Positions 46,822-57,435 are shown, numbered from the stretch's first letter. The stretch is 64,000 bases of DNA from Ananas comosus (GCF_001540865.1 NC_033641.1:6414966-6478965); one strand, 5' to 3'. Program-made: numbers and translations. Notes: a model not told the origin generated them from the letters alone.

Positions 46822-47223
46822 CTTACCCTAGCTCTTTAAATTTTATAATCTTACCATTTTATTTTGTTTTTTTTTTTTTATGTACAGTTTTTGGGTCGGT
46901 AGCTTCTAATAAGTGTCTAATAATTAATCGTCGTCTCTATATATACACGCTAGCTGAATATACATATGAAAATTAATTAATTTGCAGGTGAGATGAAGGA
47001 GGCGCTGTCAATGCTGACAGGGCTGGAGCCGAGGGAGCAGAGGCTTGTGTTCAAGGGAAAAGAGAGGGAGGATGGAGATCACCTCCACATGGTGGGAGTG
47101 AGGGACGGGGACAAAGTGCTCCTCCTGCAGGACCCAGCAATCAAGGAGAAGAAGCTGCTGCTCCTGCAGCAAGCAATGGCCGGACTGGGAAGCACTAATT
47201 GCCACACCATTATTCAGGTCTAA
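42752..47223 (+). CDS. BAG-like / ubiquitin-like domain protein, two exons, 161 aa
   Basis: Exon 1 is 42752-43001 and exon 2 46988-47223; the intron (GTACGTAA ... TTTGCAG) splits a Gly codon. The start is the first of two adjacent ATGs, giving MMKLRSKKLFKRSSSKL, a basic Ser-rich N terminus. Residues 34-47 (IEWELRPGGMLVQK) are the segment that opens plant BAG1-4 proteins, and residues 57-133 form a ubiquitin-like fold (ITVRVST ... TFGEMKEALSMLTGLEP ... RLVFKGKEREDGDHLHM ... KVLLLQDP). No BAG domain follows: only 28 residues remain (IKEKKLLLLQQAMAG), so it cannot bind Hsp70 like true BAG proteins. This matches small plant BAG-related ubiquitin-like proteins of unknown role. The intron is nearly 4 kb, filled with MITEs and an assembly duplication. 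Exon 2 is repeated at 48658-48893. Confidence 0.88.
43395..43665 (+). repeat. Two tandem diverged repeats in the intron
   Basis: Both units carry (C/T)GAGTGTTGTTTGAAAAGTA followed by TTTCGTRCARTARCTWCTACC-like sequence and GCAACRRRA, spaced about 130 bp apart (near 43445 and 43570). Purpose unknown. The pair recurs in the duplicate at 44930-45170. Confidence 0.6.
43863..44405. mobile_element. Long-terminal-inverted-repeat MITE in the intron
   Basis: The left arm, starting GAGTTGGCTGGAATACTATC and continuing past ACCCATTTGTTTTCGATGAT, is mirrored as reverse complement by the right arm ending CATTCCAGCTCAACTC. The arms are about 100 bp, and both include the CTCCAAATCGA / TTCGGAGGCTCC segment. 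AT-rich microsatellites flank it, so the target duplication cannot be read. Non-coding. A second copy at 45409-45951 lies in the duplicated contig. Confidence 0.75.
45409..45951. mobile_element. Second copy of the intronic long-TIR MITE
   Basis: Same ends as the copy at 43863-44405 (GAGTTGGCTGGAATACTATC ... CATTCCAGCTCAACTC) with a handful of substitutions. It belongs to the duplicated contig 44580-46033, so it may be the same locus seen twice. Confidence 0.7.
46035..46278. repeat. MITE-like fragment in the intron
   Basis: Begins right after the N with TATACTTTTATCAGTATAAA and ends near ACTTATAAAAGTATAGTAG, partly inverted ends. ACCGTTGATTGATGG inside is typical of plant dispersed repeats. 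Its left end is cut by the join, and a related end lies at 44505-44578. Confidence 0.4.
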
Positions 47224-47694
47224 TTAAATTAAGGTGGCTCTGCTCCTGCTCCCCAGCATCTGGTTTTACTAACTACTACTACATGGGAGGGGGCTGTTTA
47301 AAAGAAAAGAAGATAGAGAAGGTCATCCATGTTATGTAACTTAATGAGCAGTGTGATGTGATGCTATATATATAAAAGTTGCATGTAATTTAGCTGATGC
47401 AGTGTGAGGTGTTTGTGCAGTTTTGAGTTGCATTCCATATGTAATTTTGTTATTATGGAATGGAATGGAAACTGGGAATCCCCTATTACTGTATTTTCGG
47501 CCTCATATTTGTGCTGTCTTTTTTTTTTCTTTTTTTCTTTTTTTTTTTTGATGATGGAAGTATAATAGTTGAGAGAAATTTTTTTTTTTTTCCAAAATTA
47601 ATGGTTACTATTGAAGTGTTGCTTTCTGTTACGGGCTCTAGCTTTTTTTTAACTTTTTTAGCCTTCTTACTTAAAAGCTAACTTCTCAGGAATA

Positions 47695-47948
47695 AAGCTG
47701 CACAAACACCCAAAAACCAACCACCACAGGGAACAAAGACAGCTCTTTCTTTTCAGAAGTGGCGCAACTGAAAACGCACTGTGAAGGTCGATAGATCATT
47801 TGTGGCGACTTCAACAGTATTAGAAAGCAAGAGGAGTGGAAAGGGAAGACTTGGAGTGCTAGAAATATGACGCTTTTTAACAATCTTATAAGTGAACTAG
47901 AACTTATAGACCCACCGTTGACGAATCAATCCTTCACGTGGTCCAATA
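47695..47948 (+). mobile_element. LINE 5' fragment cut off at the contig join
   Basis: Matches 49376-49621 (endonuclease segment of the LINE) with some changes, including a small insertion near 47785. It ends at the N. It is part of the duplicated contig end. Confidence 0.8.
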
Positions 47949-47949
47949 N

Positions 47950-47984
<35 letters not shown>

Positions 47985-48657
47985 GGTGGAGTGATAGACG
48001 TCCTTCATGTGGGACAAAAAATTCAATTGTTGTTAAATATTGAACGAGAATATATCGGATGCCCTTCTGCATATATATATTTTAACTTGCCTTGCAGTCC
48101 TCAGTCTTCAATCCAATTATTATGGAAAAAAGGCAGAATTCACGGGGAGTAGGGATTACGCATGCAAACTCATCTGAATGAATGGCATCCAACCCTTTCC
48201 TCCTGTTGAAAGTTAGCTTCCTCACTAAATTTTTGTCGTCTTAATTTTGTGGACAGTCTAGTCTGCAATATTTCAATTTATCACTACAGTTGTGGTGGCC
48301 GGACTCAACTATATATATACCACTCCCGGCCGGCATCCCTCCCTCCCACCGCACGAAGAATAAAGTAAAAACTTAACTTCAATTAAGCGCATGCATGTCC
48401 ATAAATCAACAGCCATGCATAATATCTAATGCATTTATTTATTTTTTGGCTATATATCTATCTATCTATCTATCTATCTACTTACCCTAGCTCTTTAAAT
48501 TTTATAATCTTACCATTTTATTTTGTTTTGTTTTGTTTTTTGTGTACAGTTTGTTTTTGGGTCGGTCGGTAGCTTCTAATAAGTGTCTAATAATTAATCG
48601 TCGTCTCTATATATACACGCTAGCTGAATATACATATGAAAATTAATTAATTTGCAG

Positions 48658-48893
48658 GTGAGATGAAGGAGGCGCTGTCAATGCTGACAGGGCTGGAGCC
48701 GAGGGAGCAGAGGCTTGTGTTCAAGGGAAAAGAGAGGGAGGATGGAGATCACCTCCACATGGTGGGAGTGAGGGACGGGGACAAAGTGCTCCTCCTGCAG
48801 GACCCAGCAATCAAGGAGAAGAAGCTGCTGCTCCTGCAGCAAGCAATGGCCGGACTGGGAAGCACTAATTGCCACACCATTATTCAGGTCTAA
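48658..48893 (+). pseudogene. Duplicate of BAG-like exon 2 (likely assembly or allelic copy)
   Basis: Encodes the same 77 residues plus stop as 46988-47223 and has the same TTTGCAG acceptor. There is no second exon 1 before it: the sequence to its left starts at the N join. As it stands it would be an orphan exon. The simplest reading is the second haplotype or an unmerged overlap, not a paralog. Confidence 0.8.
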
Positions 48894-49389
48894 TTAAATT
48901 AAGGTGGCTCTGCTCCTGCTGCTGCTGCTTCTGCCTTCTGGTTTTACTAACTACTACTACTACACGGGAGGGGGGTGTTTAAAAGAAAAGAAGATAGAGA
49001 AGGTCATCCATGTTATGTAACTTAATGAGCAGTGTGATGTGATGCTATATATATAAAAGTTGCATGTAATTTAGCTGATGCAGTGTGAGGTGTTTGTGCA
49101 GTTTTGAGTTGCATTCCATATGTAATTTTGTTATTATGGAATGGAATGGAAACTGGGAATCCCCTATTACTGTATTTTCGGCCTCATATTTGTGCTGTCT
49201 TTTTTTTTTCTTTTTTTCTTTTTTTTTTTTGATGATGGAAGTATAATAGTTGAGAGCAAATTTTTTTTTTTTCCAAAATTAATGGTTACTATTGAAGTGT
49301 TGCTTTCTGTTACGGGCTCTAGCTTTTTTTTAACTTTTTTAGCCTTCTTACTTAAAAGCTAACTTCTCAGGAATAAAGCTGCACAAACA

Positions 49390-52300
49390 CCCAAAAACCA
49401 ACCACCACAGGGAACAAAGACGGCTCTTTCTTTCCAGAAGTGGCGCAACTGAAAACGCACTTCAATGGATTATTTGTGGCGACTTCAACAATATTAGAAA
49501 GCAAGAGGAGCGGAAAGGGAAGACTTGGAGTGCTAAAAATATGACGCTTTTTAACAATCTTATAAGTGAACTAGAACTTATAGACCCACCATTGACGAAT
49601 CAATCCTTCACGTGGTCCAATATGCAAAAAAATCCGACTCTTGCAAGGCTCGACCGATTCCTAATTTCAACAGGGTGGGATCAGGACTTCCCATTGTCCA
49701 AGGTTGTTGCGCTACCCCGTGTCACGTCGGACCACTGTCCTATATTGTTAATGGTTGAACGAGGCAACAAAGGAAGACAGAAAATCTTTCGATTTGAGGA
49801 GGCGTAGCTCAATCATGATGGTTTCCTAACCAAAGTACTTGGTTGGTGGGCGGAGGGAACGATAAAAAGTTCTGCTGTGCTTACGTTTACAGCGAAACTG
49901 AGACACTGTCGACAAAGGATTAAAGAATGGTGCAACAATGAGTTCTACAGCATTCGGGAACACAAGAATTATTTAATGGCAGAAATTCACCAGATTGATA
50001 TAGCGGAGGAATTTGGGACGCTGTCTGAGGAGTGGGTCGTGAGAAGGGAGGAGATAAAAGGAGAATTGCGGCGTGTCTTAAACGATGAAGCCGCCTTGTG
50101 GAGAGCTAGGGCTAATCATCACTGGCTGCGTGAGGGGGATAACAACACGAAATACTTCCATAGTACTGCTAATGGGAGAAGACGGGCTAATGGAATTGGT
50201 GTCGTTACCGACAATAGGCGTTTTTATCAATCAGAGGATGATAAGAAGAATTATTTTTTTCGCTACTTTAAAGATCTTTTTACGCCTGAAACCTCAGCAC
50301 CACACTCCTTCGACGATTGGAGTGGTCTCTTTACCTCTAGACGGGTTTCGGCCCCCACGGCGAGGCGTTTAACAGAGAAGTTCAGTATCGAAGAAATAAA
50401 AGAAGCGGTATTTCAACTGGGTAGCGACAAAGCACTGGGACCTGATGGTTTCCCTTTAAGATTTTACCAAACCTTCTTGGACATTATAAAGGGAGACCTT
50501 CTCAAAGTGTTCCACGAGTTGTATGAGGGCAGGATTTCTACTACTCCTTTAGATTACTCTTATATCTGCTTAATCCCCAAGAAAGAAGGGACGGAAAGAG
50601 CAAATGAGTTTCGACCTATCAGTCTCATTAACGGTATCCAAAAGATCATCTCGAAGGTCCTAACAAATCGGCTCGCAGCTGTTATGAACGAGCTAATCTC
50701 TCCCTCCCAATCCGCTTTCTTGAAAGGGAGAAATATTACCGACGCATATGTCACCATCTCCGAACTAATTAGATGGGGTAGTAAGGAGGCTACTAAGGGG
50801 GTCGACATAAAAGCAGACTTCGGAAAGGCTTACGATAGGATTTATTGGCCCTTCCTTTTTAGTATTCTCCGATGGTGGGGGTTTGAGGAGCAATGGTGTG
50901 GATGAATCGAACAATGTGTTTGCAACGCTAAAGTAGCTATTTTGTTCAACGGTGAGCGACTAACTGGATCAAAACTAAGAGAGGTGTACAACAAGGGGAT
51001 CCACTTTCACCATTCCTATTCCTGTTGGTGGCGGAGTGTCTCGCTAGATTAACCAACAAGGCTGCCGCAAACAACCTCTTCTAGGGTATCGGTCCTTCAC
51101 ACAAGAGTATAACGGCACTTACACAGTTTGCGGATGATACTTTCTTTTTCTCCGTGGCTAGGAAACGATATATAAGAAATATGCGACTGATGTGGAACCT
51201 ATTTGAGTGGGCGTCTGGATTGAAAATCAATAGAGAAAAATCCGAGCTCTATTACCTGGGACAGACTGAGGGAAAAGCGGCGAGACTTGCGCAGTTGCTT
51301 GACTGCAAAGTTGGTACCCTCGCCACCACGTGGCTGGGGTTTTCCCTCTCACCTAAACCCCCTACAAAGGAGGTGTGGAGAGGGGTTATCCAGAAATTGC
51401 AACACAGAATCGACGGATGGCAGGCCAAACTTCTCTCGAGAGGGGGTAGACTCATCCTTGTTAATGCGGTGCTTACCAACCTACCACTCTACTTTCTGTC
51501 CGTGTTTAAGGCACCTAGTTAGGTGATCAAGCGTATCGAAGCACTACGCAGAGACTTCTTCTGGATTGGCCAAAGAAACTACCCTAGCATGGGGTGCCTG
51601 GTCGCATGGAAGAACATTTGTTTGAGCAAAAAGGCAGGTGGATTAGGGATTCTTGATGTGGCAGTCATGAATAAGGCGCTCCTAGTCAAATGGTGGTGGC
51701 GATTCCATACTGCACCACATCTGCCGTGGATTAAAATTATCCGGGCCTTATATTATCGCAGAAGAATGCCGCTGTGAGAGGGGAGAGGTTTCAGGCCTCC
51801 CTCACATTGGTAGAAAGAGGTTTTAACCACTAAAGATATTTTCAAATGGGGGATCAACTATAATCTAGGCAATGGGAGTTCGGTTGATTTTTGGTTCGAC
51901 AGATGGTGTGGGGATACCACACTTCAAGCGTCCTTCCCGGAGGTGTACACGCAGTTGGATTGCAAACCAATTTTGGTTAGGGATTGCTTTGGAAGCGGCG
52001 ACTGGAATTGGAATAGGATCCTGGGCGTTGAATCCTCTGCTCCGCCGAGCCTGTGCCCCACCCTCTCAGAGCTCAAAGAGAGAGTTACTAGCTTTAATAT
52101 TGGGCATAGGGAGGACAGGATAGGTTGGAGATGGGGCAGCAATGGTATTTTCTCAATCCAATCGACCTATCGAATGCTGAATGACGGGGGCACGAGAGAC
52201 GGACGCGGTAACCTGATTTGGAGACTTCCAATTCCACTTAAGATTAAAGTGTTCTGTTGGCTAGTCCTTAGAAAAAGAACACCTACGGCCGACAACCTCA

Positions 52301-52757
52301 GTAAGAAAGAATGGCCTGGAAGCACGACTTGTGTGTTGTGTGGGGTTTTTGACGAGTCGGTGGACCACCTGTTCACCCAATGCATCTTTACCAAGTTTAC
52401 CATGGTGACGGGACTCGAGGACGTTCAACTGGAAAACCTGGGTGACGATGTACATGTTGTCTGGGATAGGTGGAAGGGACGGTATGGTGTACAAAGTAGG
52501 AGGAATGGGCTAGCTAAATTGGTTGCACGCTGGTGGACTATTTGGAAGGCCAGAAACAACCTGATCTTCCATAACGTACAGCTAGGCCCGGCTTTAGCGG
52601 TGAGTAGTCTCAAGCAGCTGTTGTTTTTTGGAAAGACCTTATGACTGCGACATTTTTTTTTTTTTCCTTCCCTTGAGATCCTGGGTGCCTCACCCCTGTA
52701 GCTTAATTCATATTTTCAATGAATGAAGTAGGTAGCGCGCTACCTATTCTCAAAAAA
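49390..52757 (+). mobile_element. L1-type LINE, 5' truncated and decayed
   Basis: Non-LTR retrotransposon lacking its ORF1 and the start of the endonuclease. It starts close to the 3' UTR of the BAG-like gene and ends in a short A run (CAAAAAAAG, 52750-52757) after GTAGCGCGCTACC. Order of parts: endonuclease C-terminal half, reverse transcriptase, zf-RVT-like C terminus. A convincing target duplication was not found. The insertion is present in both duplicated contigs. Confidence 0.85.
49457..52644 (+). pseudogene. LINE ORF2: endonuclease, reverse transcriptase, zf-RVT
   Basis: Endonuclease: ICGDFNNIR near 49465, then RLDRFLIS and SDHCPI with the catalytic Asp-His pair (to 49807). RT fingers and palm: KALGPDGFPLRFYQ, YICLIPKKEG, FRPISLINGIQKIISKVL, SPSQSAFLKGRNI, DIKADFGKAYDRIYW, then after a frameshift RGVQQGDPLSPFLFLLVAE and the catalytic box QFADDT near 51130. 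C terminus: WRLPIPLKIKVFCWLV and a zinc motif CVLCG ... HLFTQC. Stops at 49805, 50903, 51083 and 51520, plus frameshifts near 50970, 51780 and 51940, show it is dead. ORF2 nicks DNA and copies the element RNA into the target. Confidence 0.88.
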
Positions 52758-53057
52758 AGCTCATATAGTTGGTTTATCATGCGAATCAAGTGAAAGGAAG
52801 AGTGGCAGGCAGCCCTGCAATGCTGTTGGTATAATGCTTGTAATCTTGCCTGCATCCCAAGAACATTTATTAATAGGGGCCATTTATTACATACAAATAC
52901 AACCACAATATAGTAATAACTATATATAGATCCAAATACGGTCTTTGGCGTGGTACATTTGAGTCCAACTACTGTAGCTGAACTGTATAAAAACACTCAA
53001 CTACTACAAAAACCCAAAATAACCAATTCTAGCTATAAGAGCCGAAGAGAGTAAATC
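52758..53057. other. Intergenic DNA, no gene seen
   Basis: A chance 97-codon minus-strand ORF overlaps it. No motif was recognised. Confidence 0.5.
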
Positions 53058-53334
53058 AAGGATTTAAGTGCCGTGACCCAGAGTTGTATCAGAAACTTCC
53101 CGGCACGGTGCATGCCTGATCGTACCGATGTGTGCTGGTCACAAAATATACATATGTGTGACATGTAATAACATAAAATATTTATTTTTTTTAGCAAAAA
53201 AATATTTTAACTATTTATTATGAATATCTTTATCAAAGGATGGAGGGTTTTAAACTGTACAATCAGCACTCTATCATGCCGATATCCTGTTGGCACAATA
53301 AATACGGCTAGTACCGATGGACACTTAAATCCTT
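53058..53334. mobile_element. Short MITE with AAGGATTTAAGTG termini
   Basis: Starts AAGGATTTAAGTGCC and ends GGACACTTAAATCCTT, an inverted repeat of about 14 bp over a 277-bp element. Inside are CGGCACGG and CGTACCGAT words near both ends. Non-coding. The target duplication is unclear, so the superfamily is not assigned. Confidence 0.6.
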
Positions 53335-54412
53335 CGAGTAAATTCTAAATAAGCTACAAATTTACTTATATGATCAACTTTTAAACAAAAATTAGTTTTC
53401 TCTTATATTAGGGATAATCTCACCACTCTTAGATATAGTTCCCAATTATATGTAATCAACCAAATTATTTATAATTACAGTGATTTCTTTTGTATTAAGA
53501 TAAACAAAATTTCTATAGTTTTTTAACTATTGTATTGTGTTTTCAATTGCATGTATCTACAGCTACACCGCATGGCCCCCTCATTGAATCTATTTAATAA
53601 TTTCAAAATTATGTTCTTAATAATTATTATTCAAACAATAATGTAAGCCGATCCCACTTTACCAGAGTAGATCGTATTCATTGAATCTAGTTAAATTTAT
53701 GATCGATCAAATCTGATTTGGTGAAGAGATTAATATCTTATCAGTGTCACTCGTCTTAATAGAGCTCATTTTGATATTAATAGGTAAGTTCATTGAATTT
53801 GGTCATTATTTGCTAGCTGCTCAAATTTAAGCCAAATTCAATCTGTGAAAAGCAACTAAATTCTATTAATCTATCTATGAATGATTAGTACATTAATGCT
53901 GCCAATTAATTTCTTTAATAATTAGTGTCTGATATCTAATGGAGTTATTAATTTAACAAAATTTCCAGCTTAAATAAAAAATTAATTCAAACGTAAAATT
54001 ATAGAAAGTTGATGGGTGCCAAGAAAAACAATTAATGTCGAGAAAAATGTTGAAGGCTCTATTTCCAAATAACCTCTAGTTGAGAAAAAATTCTAAAATG
54101 CACAAGTTATATTGGTGACGTGCATCCCCATCAATCAAATAAATTTTTTAAAATTTATCTGTCCCATCATAATTATAAAAAAAATTTATTATATTTTTTT
54201 TAAAAAAAAATATGATTAGCTTGTTATTGACGATGTGATGCAAGTGTAACATAGTAGACTTCCTCCTAGTTGAGAGGATTTCCATACATGATTACGAAAA
54301 TAAAATGAGCAATGCTATCGAAACACCTTTTTCATTCAAAGACTATCACTTTTTTACTTATTACATTAACCTTTTTTTAACTAAAAATTATTTGAGTTTT
54401 TGTGAATTCTAA
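53335..54412. other. AT-rich intergenic DNA, no gene seen
   Basis: No open frame, RNA gene or recognisable repeat beyond poly-A/T runs. Confidence 0.55.
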
Positions 54413-54421
54413 GATAGAAAG

Positions 54422-55204
54422 GAACCTTTTTATAAAATAACCCTTTAAAATGTCATAATTTGCGAAATAATTCTGCCAAATTTATATTTGGCAAACTAAC
54501 CCTCTTTTCACCACGTAGGTGCCACGTGGGTTTATTGGTGCCACGTGGGTTTATTTTTCGAAAAGCGGTGAATCGTTTGTCGTATTCTCTCATATCTTTT
54601 AAAGGCGGTGAATCGTTCCCCGCATTTTTCAAGTTCTTTTATAGGCGGTGAATCGTTCATCACTTTTCCTATTTCTTTTACAGACGGTTAATCGTGGATA
54701 TATAGGAAATAGAAAAAGCGAGATTGTTAGGATTATATGCGGATCATTAGAAATTTTATTTGATTGTTAGGATTATATGGATAAATTATTAGGATTTTCA
54801 GGTTGTTAATATTATATGAAATTGTATAGAACTATTAGTATTTTTAGAATGTTAAGATTATATGAAATTATATGGATAGACTATTAGGATTTTCAGTCTG
54901 TTAAGATTATATGAAATTGTATGGATAAATTATTAGGATTTTCAGATTGTTAAGATTATATGTGATTTGTTAAATTTTCTATGTGGTTATTAGGATTATA
55001 TGTGAGATATAGAAAAAAAATAAATAAGTGAAAGGCGGTGAATGATTCAAGGCCTTTGTGGGGTGGTAAACGATTCACCACCTTCATAAGAAATATCCGC
55101 CCCACGCCTACGTGGCGAAAGGAGGGCTAGTTTTATAAATATAATTTAGAGAGGGTTATTTCACAAATTTTAAAATTTTAAAAAGTTATTTTATAAAAAA
55201 GTTC
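54422..55204. mobile_element. Mutator-type non-autonomous element with 9-bp target duplication
   Basis: GATAGAAAG flanks the element on both sides (54413-54421 and 55205-55213), the 9-bp duplication expected of Mutator-like elements. The termini are long inverted repeats of about 90 bp: left GAACCTTTTTATAAAATAAC, right (reverse complement) GAACTTTTTTATAAAATAAC, both running on to CACCACGTAGG / CGCCACGTAGG. The interior has GGCGGTGAATCGTT-like words and tandem AT-rich units. No transposase frame. 783 bp. Confidence 0.88.
54560..55085. repeat. Internal repeats of the Mutator-type element
   Basis: GCGGTGAATCGTT occurs three times in direct orientation (near 54565, 54605, 54646), with decayed forms GACGGTTAATCG near 54682 and GGCGGTGAATGATT near 55034, and once inverted (AACGATTCACCACC near 55069). 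Between them, 54725-54990 holds about four units of a 60-65-bp motif containing ATTAGGATTTTCAG and TTAAGATTATATGAAATT. Confidence 0.75.
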
Positions 55205-55213
55205 GATAGAAAG

Positions 55214-55410
55214 TGTAAGATTTGTACTTCCTCTTGGGGTATACGAATAGAACATTCCAAATAAATAGAGAGATCTACTTTATGGGTTATAGTCAGGGGA
55301 ATCTACGTACATTTATACCTAAATATAATCAAAGATTTTGGTAAAATCGTTTTAAGAGGCTTGCAATATAATCCATACAAATACATAATTTGATGGTTGT
55401 GACAATAGAT
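55214..55410. other. Short intergenic stretch, nothing recognised
   Basis: No coding or repeat signal was identified; it may contain the unseen 5' end of the third Helitron. Confidence 0.4.
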
Positions 55411-55455
55411 GACACGCCCCGTCCCGAAACCACTACCAATTTGGCACGGCTTGGC
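55411..55455 (-). repeat. Fragment of a D-family LTR end
   Basis: GACACGCCCCGTCCCGAAAC followed by CACTACCAATTTGGCACGG matches the LTR end at 63536-63580 (TGTCACGCCCCGCCCCAAAA). The match stops after about 45 bp. It is either the far end of the D 3' LTR separated by later insertions, or a captured fragment. Confidence 0.55.
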
Positions 55456-55603
55456 CTGCATGGCTTGGCCTCGTTTGTTTTTTTGCCTCTTCTGCCTAGC
55501 TCCTTCCTTGGCTCCTTCCCAAAAACCTTGGCTCCTTCCTTCCCAAAAATCTTGGCTCCTTCCCAAGATTGGACCAGGTTGGTCTTATTCCCGAGGATTT
55601 ACC

Positions 55604-55607
<4 letters not shown>

Positions 55608-55636
<29 letters not shown>

Positions 55637-56370
55637 ACTCTCTCTCTCATCCACTCAATTCTCTCATCCAGCTGGCTACCTGTTTCTCTCTCTTTCCTCC
55701 TCTCTATCTTAGCCCCCCTCTCTCTCTCTCGTCGTCGCCCGAGGTTGGCAAGGGAGAGCACAGCGGCAGCAGCAACGGCCACGGAGGCCGCGGCGAGGGC
55801 CGTGGGGGCGTCGAGGGGGGAGATGTCTGCCGCCGAGGGAAGGGCCGGCGTGCGGGTGGAGAGTGAGCGGCAGCAAGCGGGGAGATGACTCCCTATTTCT
55901 CTCCCTTTCCTCCTCTCCCATACTCTCTCTCTCTCTCTTCCCTTCTCCTCTCTATCTTAACTCCCTTATCTCTCTCGCCGCCGCCCGGGGTCGGTAAGGG
56001 AGAGCACAGCGGCAGCAGCAGCGGCCACGGAGGCCGCGGCGAGGGCTGCGGGGGCGTCGATGGCGGAGATGTCCACCGCCGAGGGGAGGACCGGCGCGCG
56101 GGTGGAGAGCGAGCGGCGGCAAGCAGGGAGATGGCTCCCTATTTCTCTCTCTTTCCTCCTCTCCCATACTCTCTCTCTCTCTTCCCTTCTCCTCTCTATC
56201 TTAACTCCCCTCTCTCTCTTGCCGCCGCCCGGGGTCGACAAGGGAGAGCGCAGCGGCGGCAGTAACGGCCACGGAGGCCGCAGCAAGGGCCGCGGGGGCG
56301 TTGAGGGCGGAGATGTCCGCCGCCGAGAGGAGGGCCGGCGTGCGGGTGGAGAGCGAGCAGCGGCAGGCGG
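55608..56370. repeat. CT-rich tract and three GC-rich tandem repeats of about 245 bp
   Basis: Units begin CGCCCGAGGTTGGCAAGGG (55737), CGCCCGGGGTCGGTAAGGG (55983) and CGCCCGGGGTCGACAAGGG (56227), periods 246 and 244 bp. Each has a GC-rich half (GGCCACGGAGGCCGC, GGGGGCGTCGA, GCCGCCGAG) and a CT-rich half (CTCTCTCT..TTCCTCCTCTCCCATAC). ORFs of 126-177 codons on both strands follow from the repeats and are not credible genes. The unit looks like a gene first exon or leader that was copied and amplified. Confidence 0.85.
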
Positions 56371-56939
56371 GTTTTTTTTTGTGTGTGCTTTTTTGCTTTT
56401 TTTAGCTTTATTTGATCCTTTGGAACACTAAAGGAGAGTCCTTTCGGTAGTTTTTGGGCTTTTTGATCGATTATATGGAGCTAGCTTCTTTTTTTTTTTT
56501 CCTTCCTGTTTTTTTTTTAAAATTTATGGTTAAAATTGGTAACCTAGAGTTTGATTTTTTTTTTTTTAATTGGTTTGATCTTCACTCTTCAGATTGATGT
56601 GTTTTTAATCCCAATCATGAGCACCCAGTTTTGCAAAATGGTGTTGATCATAGTTATGAGATAGCAAATTATACGTACGCTGGGTTTCATTACCATCTCC
56701 TTTTCATTTTTTTTCCCCCCTTTTTTAGTCCAAATATGTGATTACCATTTATACCTAATCTCCTTAAATTGATCCATTGTAGTATTGTAAGAATAATCCT
56801 CATTGAGCTTCAGAGGCATGTATCAATATGCATTGTTAATAACAGGACATTTATTTTTATTTTTATTATATTTTTAAATTTATATTTTAAATTTTAAATT
56901 TTAAATAATTATATTTTATTTAATTAAAATTTTATTTAT

Positions 56940-56967
56940 CCGCAACGAAGCGCGGGTTTTATACTAG
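56940..56967 (+). other. Third Helitron 3' terminus
   Basis: CCGCAACGAAGCGCGG hairpin (56940-56955), GTTTTATA, then CTAG (56964-56967) and T. It closes a non-autonomous Helitron that probably includes the GC-rich repeats at 55737-56370 and the sequence to 56940. No reliable 5' TC start was identified. Confidence 0.75.
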
Positions 56968-57078
56968 TATGTATAAGATGGAAGAATTTCAAGTGATTTT
57001 GTAAAAAGTGTTGCTACTCCTACAACCACTTTGGGGCGGTATAGTTTGGCCCTCCCATCAATTTTTTTTTTAATTTGT

Positions 57079-57430
57079 GACATCTCAATAGTCCCACATT
57101 GAATAATGTAGAAGAGTGTGATGGATTTATAAGTGACGGACAAACTAGAATAAGAACGTCAGGACAAAAACGGATGGAGTCCCTGACACTGGAATAGGGG
57201 ATTGTCTTTGGTATATAAGATATCATGGACATTAATAATAATAATAACTAGGTTTAAGTATTTTTGGCTAGTGATTTGGGATCAAGTATTTGGACTAGTA
57301 GTTTAGGCTCAACGAGTTATTATTACTATTGTTGCTAGTGGGTCAGTTCGTTATATAACTATAACTAAAAAAAATAAAAAGGTTGGGTGAACTATTCTGG
57401 TCCATTGCAAGGGTGTTGTAAAATTTACGA
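57079..57430. repeat. Possible degenerate solo LTR
   Basis: TGTGACATCTCAATAGTCCC followed by ACATTGAATAATGTAGAAG and a TTTATAAGTG promoter-like word resembles plant LTR starts with the AGTCCCACATTG motif. The right border is not defined, and no partner LTR is present. Confidence 0.3.
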
Positions 57431-57435
57431 CCACC

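Larger units (their letters stand above)
46270..49621. repeat. Direct duplication around the N at 47949, containing exon 2
   Basis: 46270-47948 and 47950-49621 repeat in order: (AT)n, intron end, exon 2 and 3' region of the BAG-like gene, poly-T tracts, and the start of the LINE. Exon 2 is unchanged at protein level. Differences are microsatellite length (ATCT)n, a CTG run in the 3' UTR and scattered SNPs. Because the LINE junction is in both copies at the same spot, these are two versions of one locus, not two insertions. Confidence 0.85.

Noticed and set aside
46988..48893. Tandem gene duplication of the BAG-like gene
   Set aside because: Only exon 2 repeats, an N separates the copies, and both share the same LINE junction.
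54560..55085. CRISPR-like spaced repeats
   Set aside because: Irregular spacing, mixed orientation, inside a plant transposon with clear Mutator hallmarks.
55214..55410. 5' end of the third Helitron
   Set aside because: Several A|TC sites exist but none has a convincing Helitron start; left unassigned.
55390..56431. ORFs of 105-159 codons in the GC-rich tandem repeats
   Set aside because: Present on both strands and produced by CT-rich and GC-rich repeats; no conserved domain.
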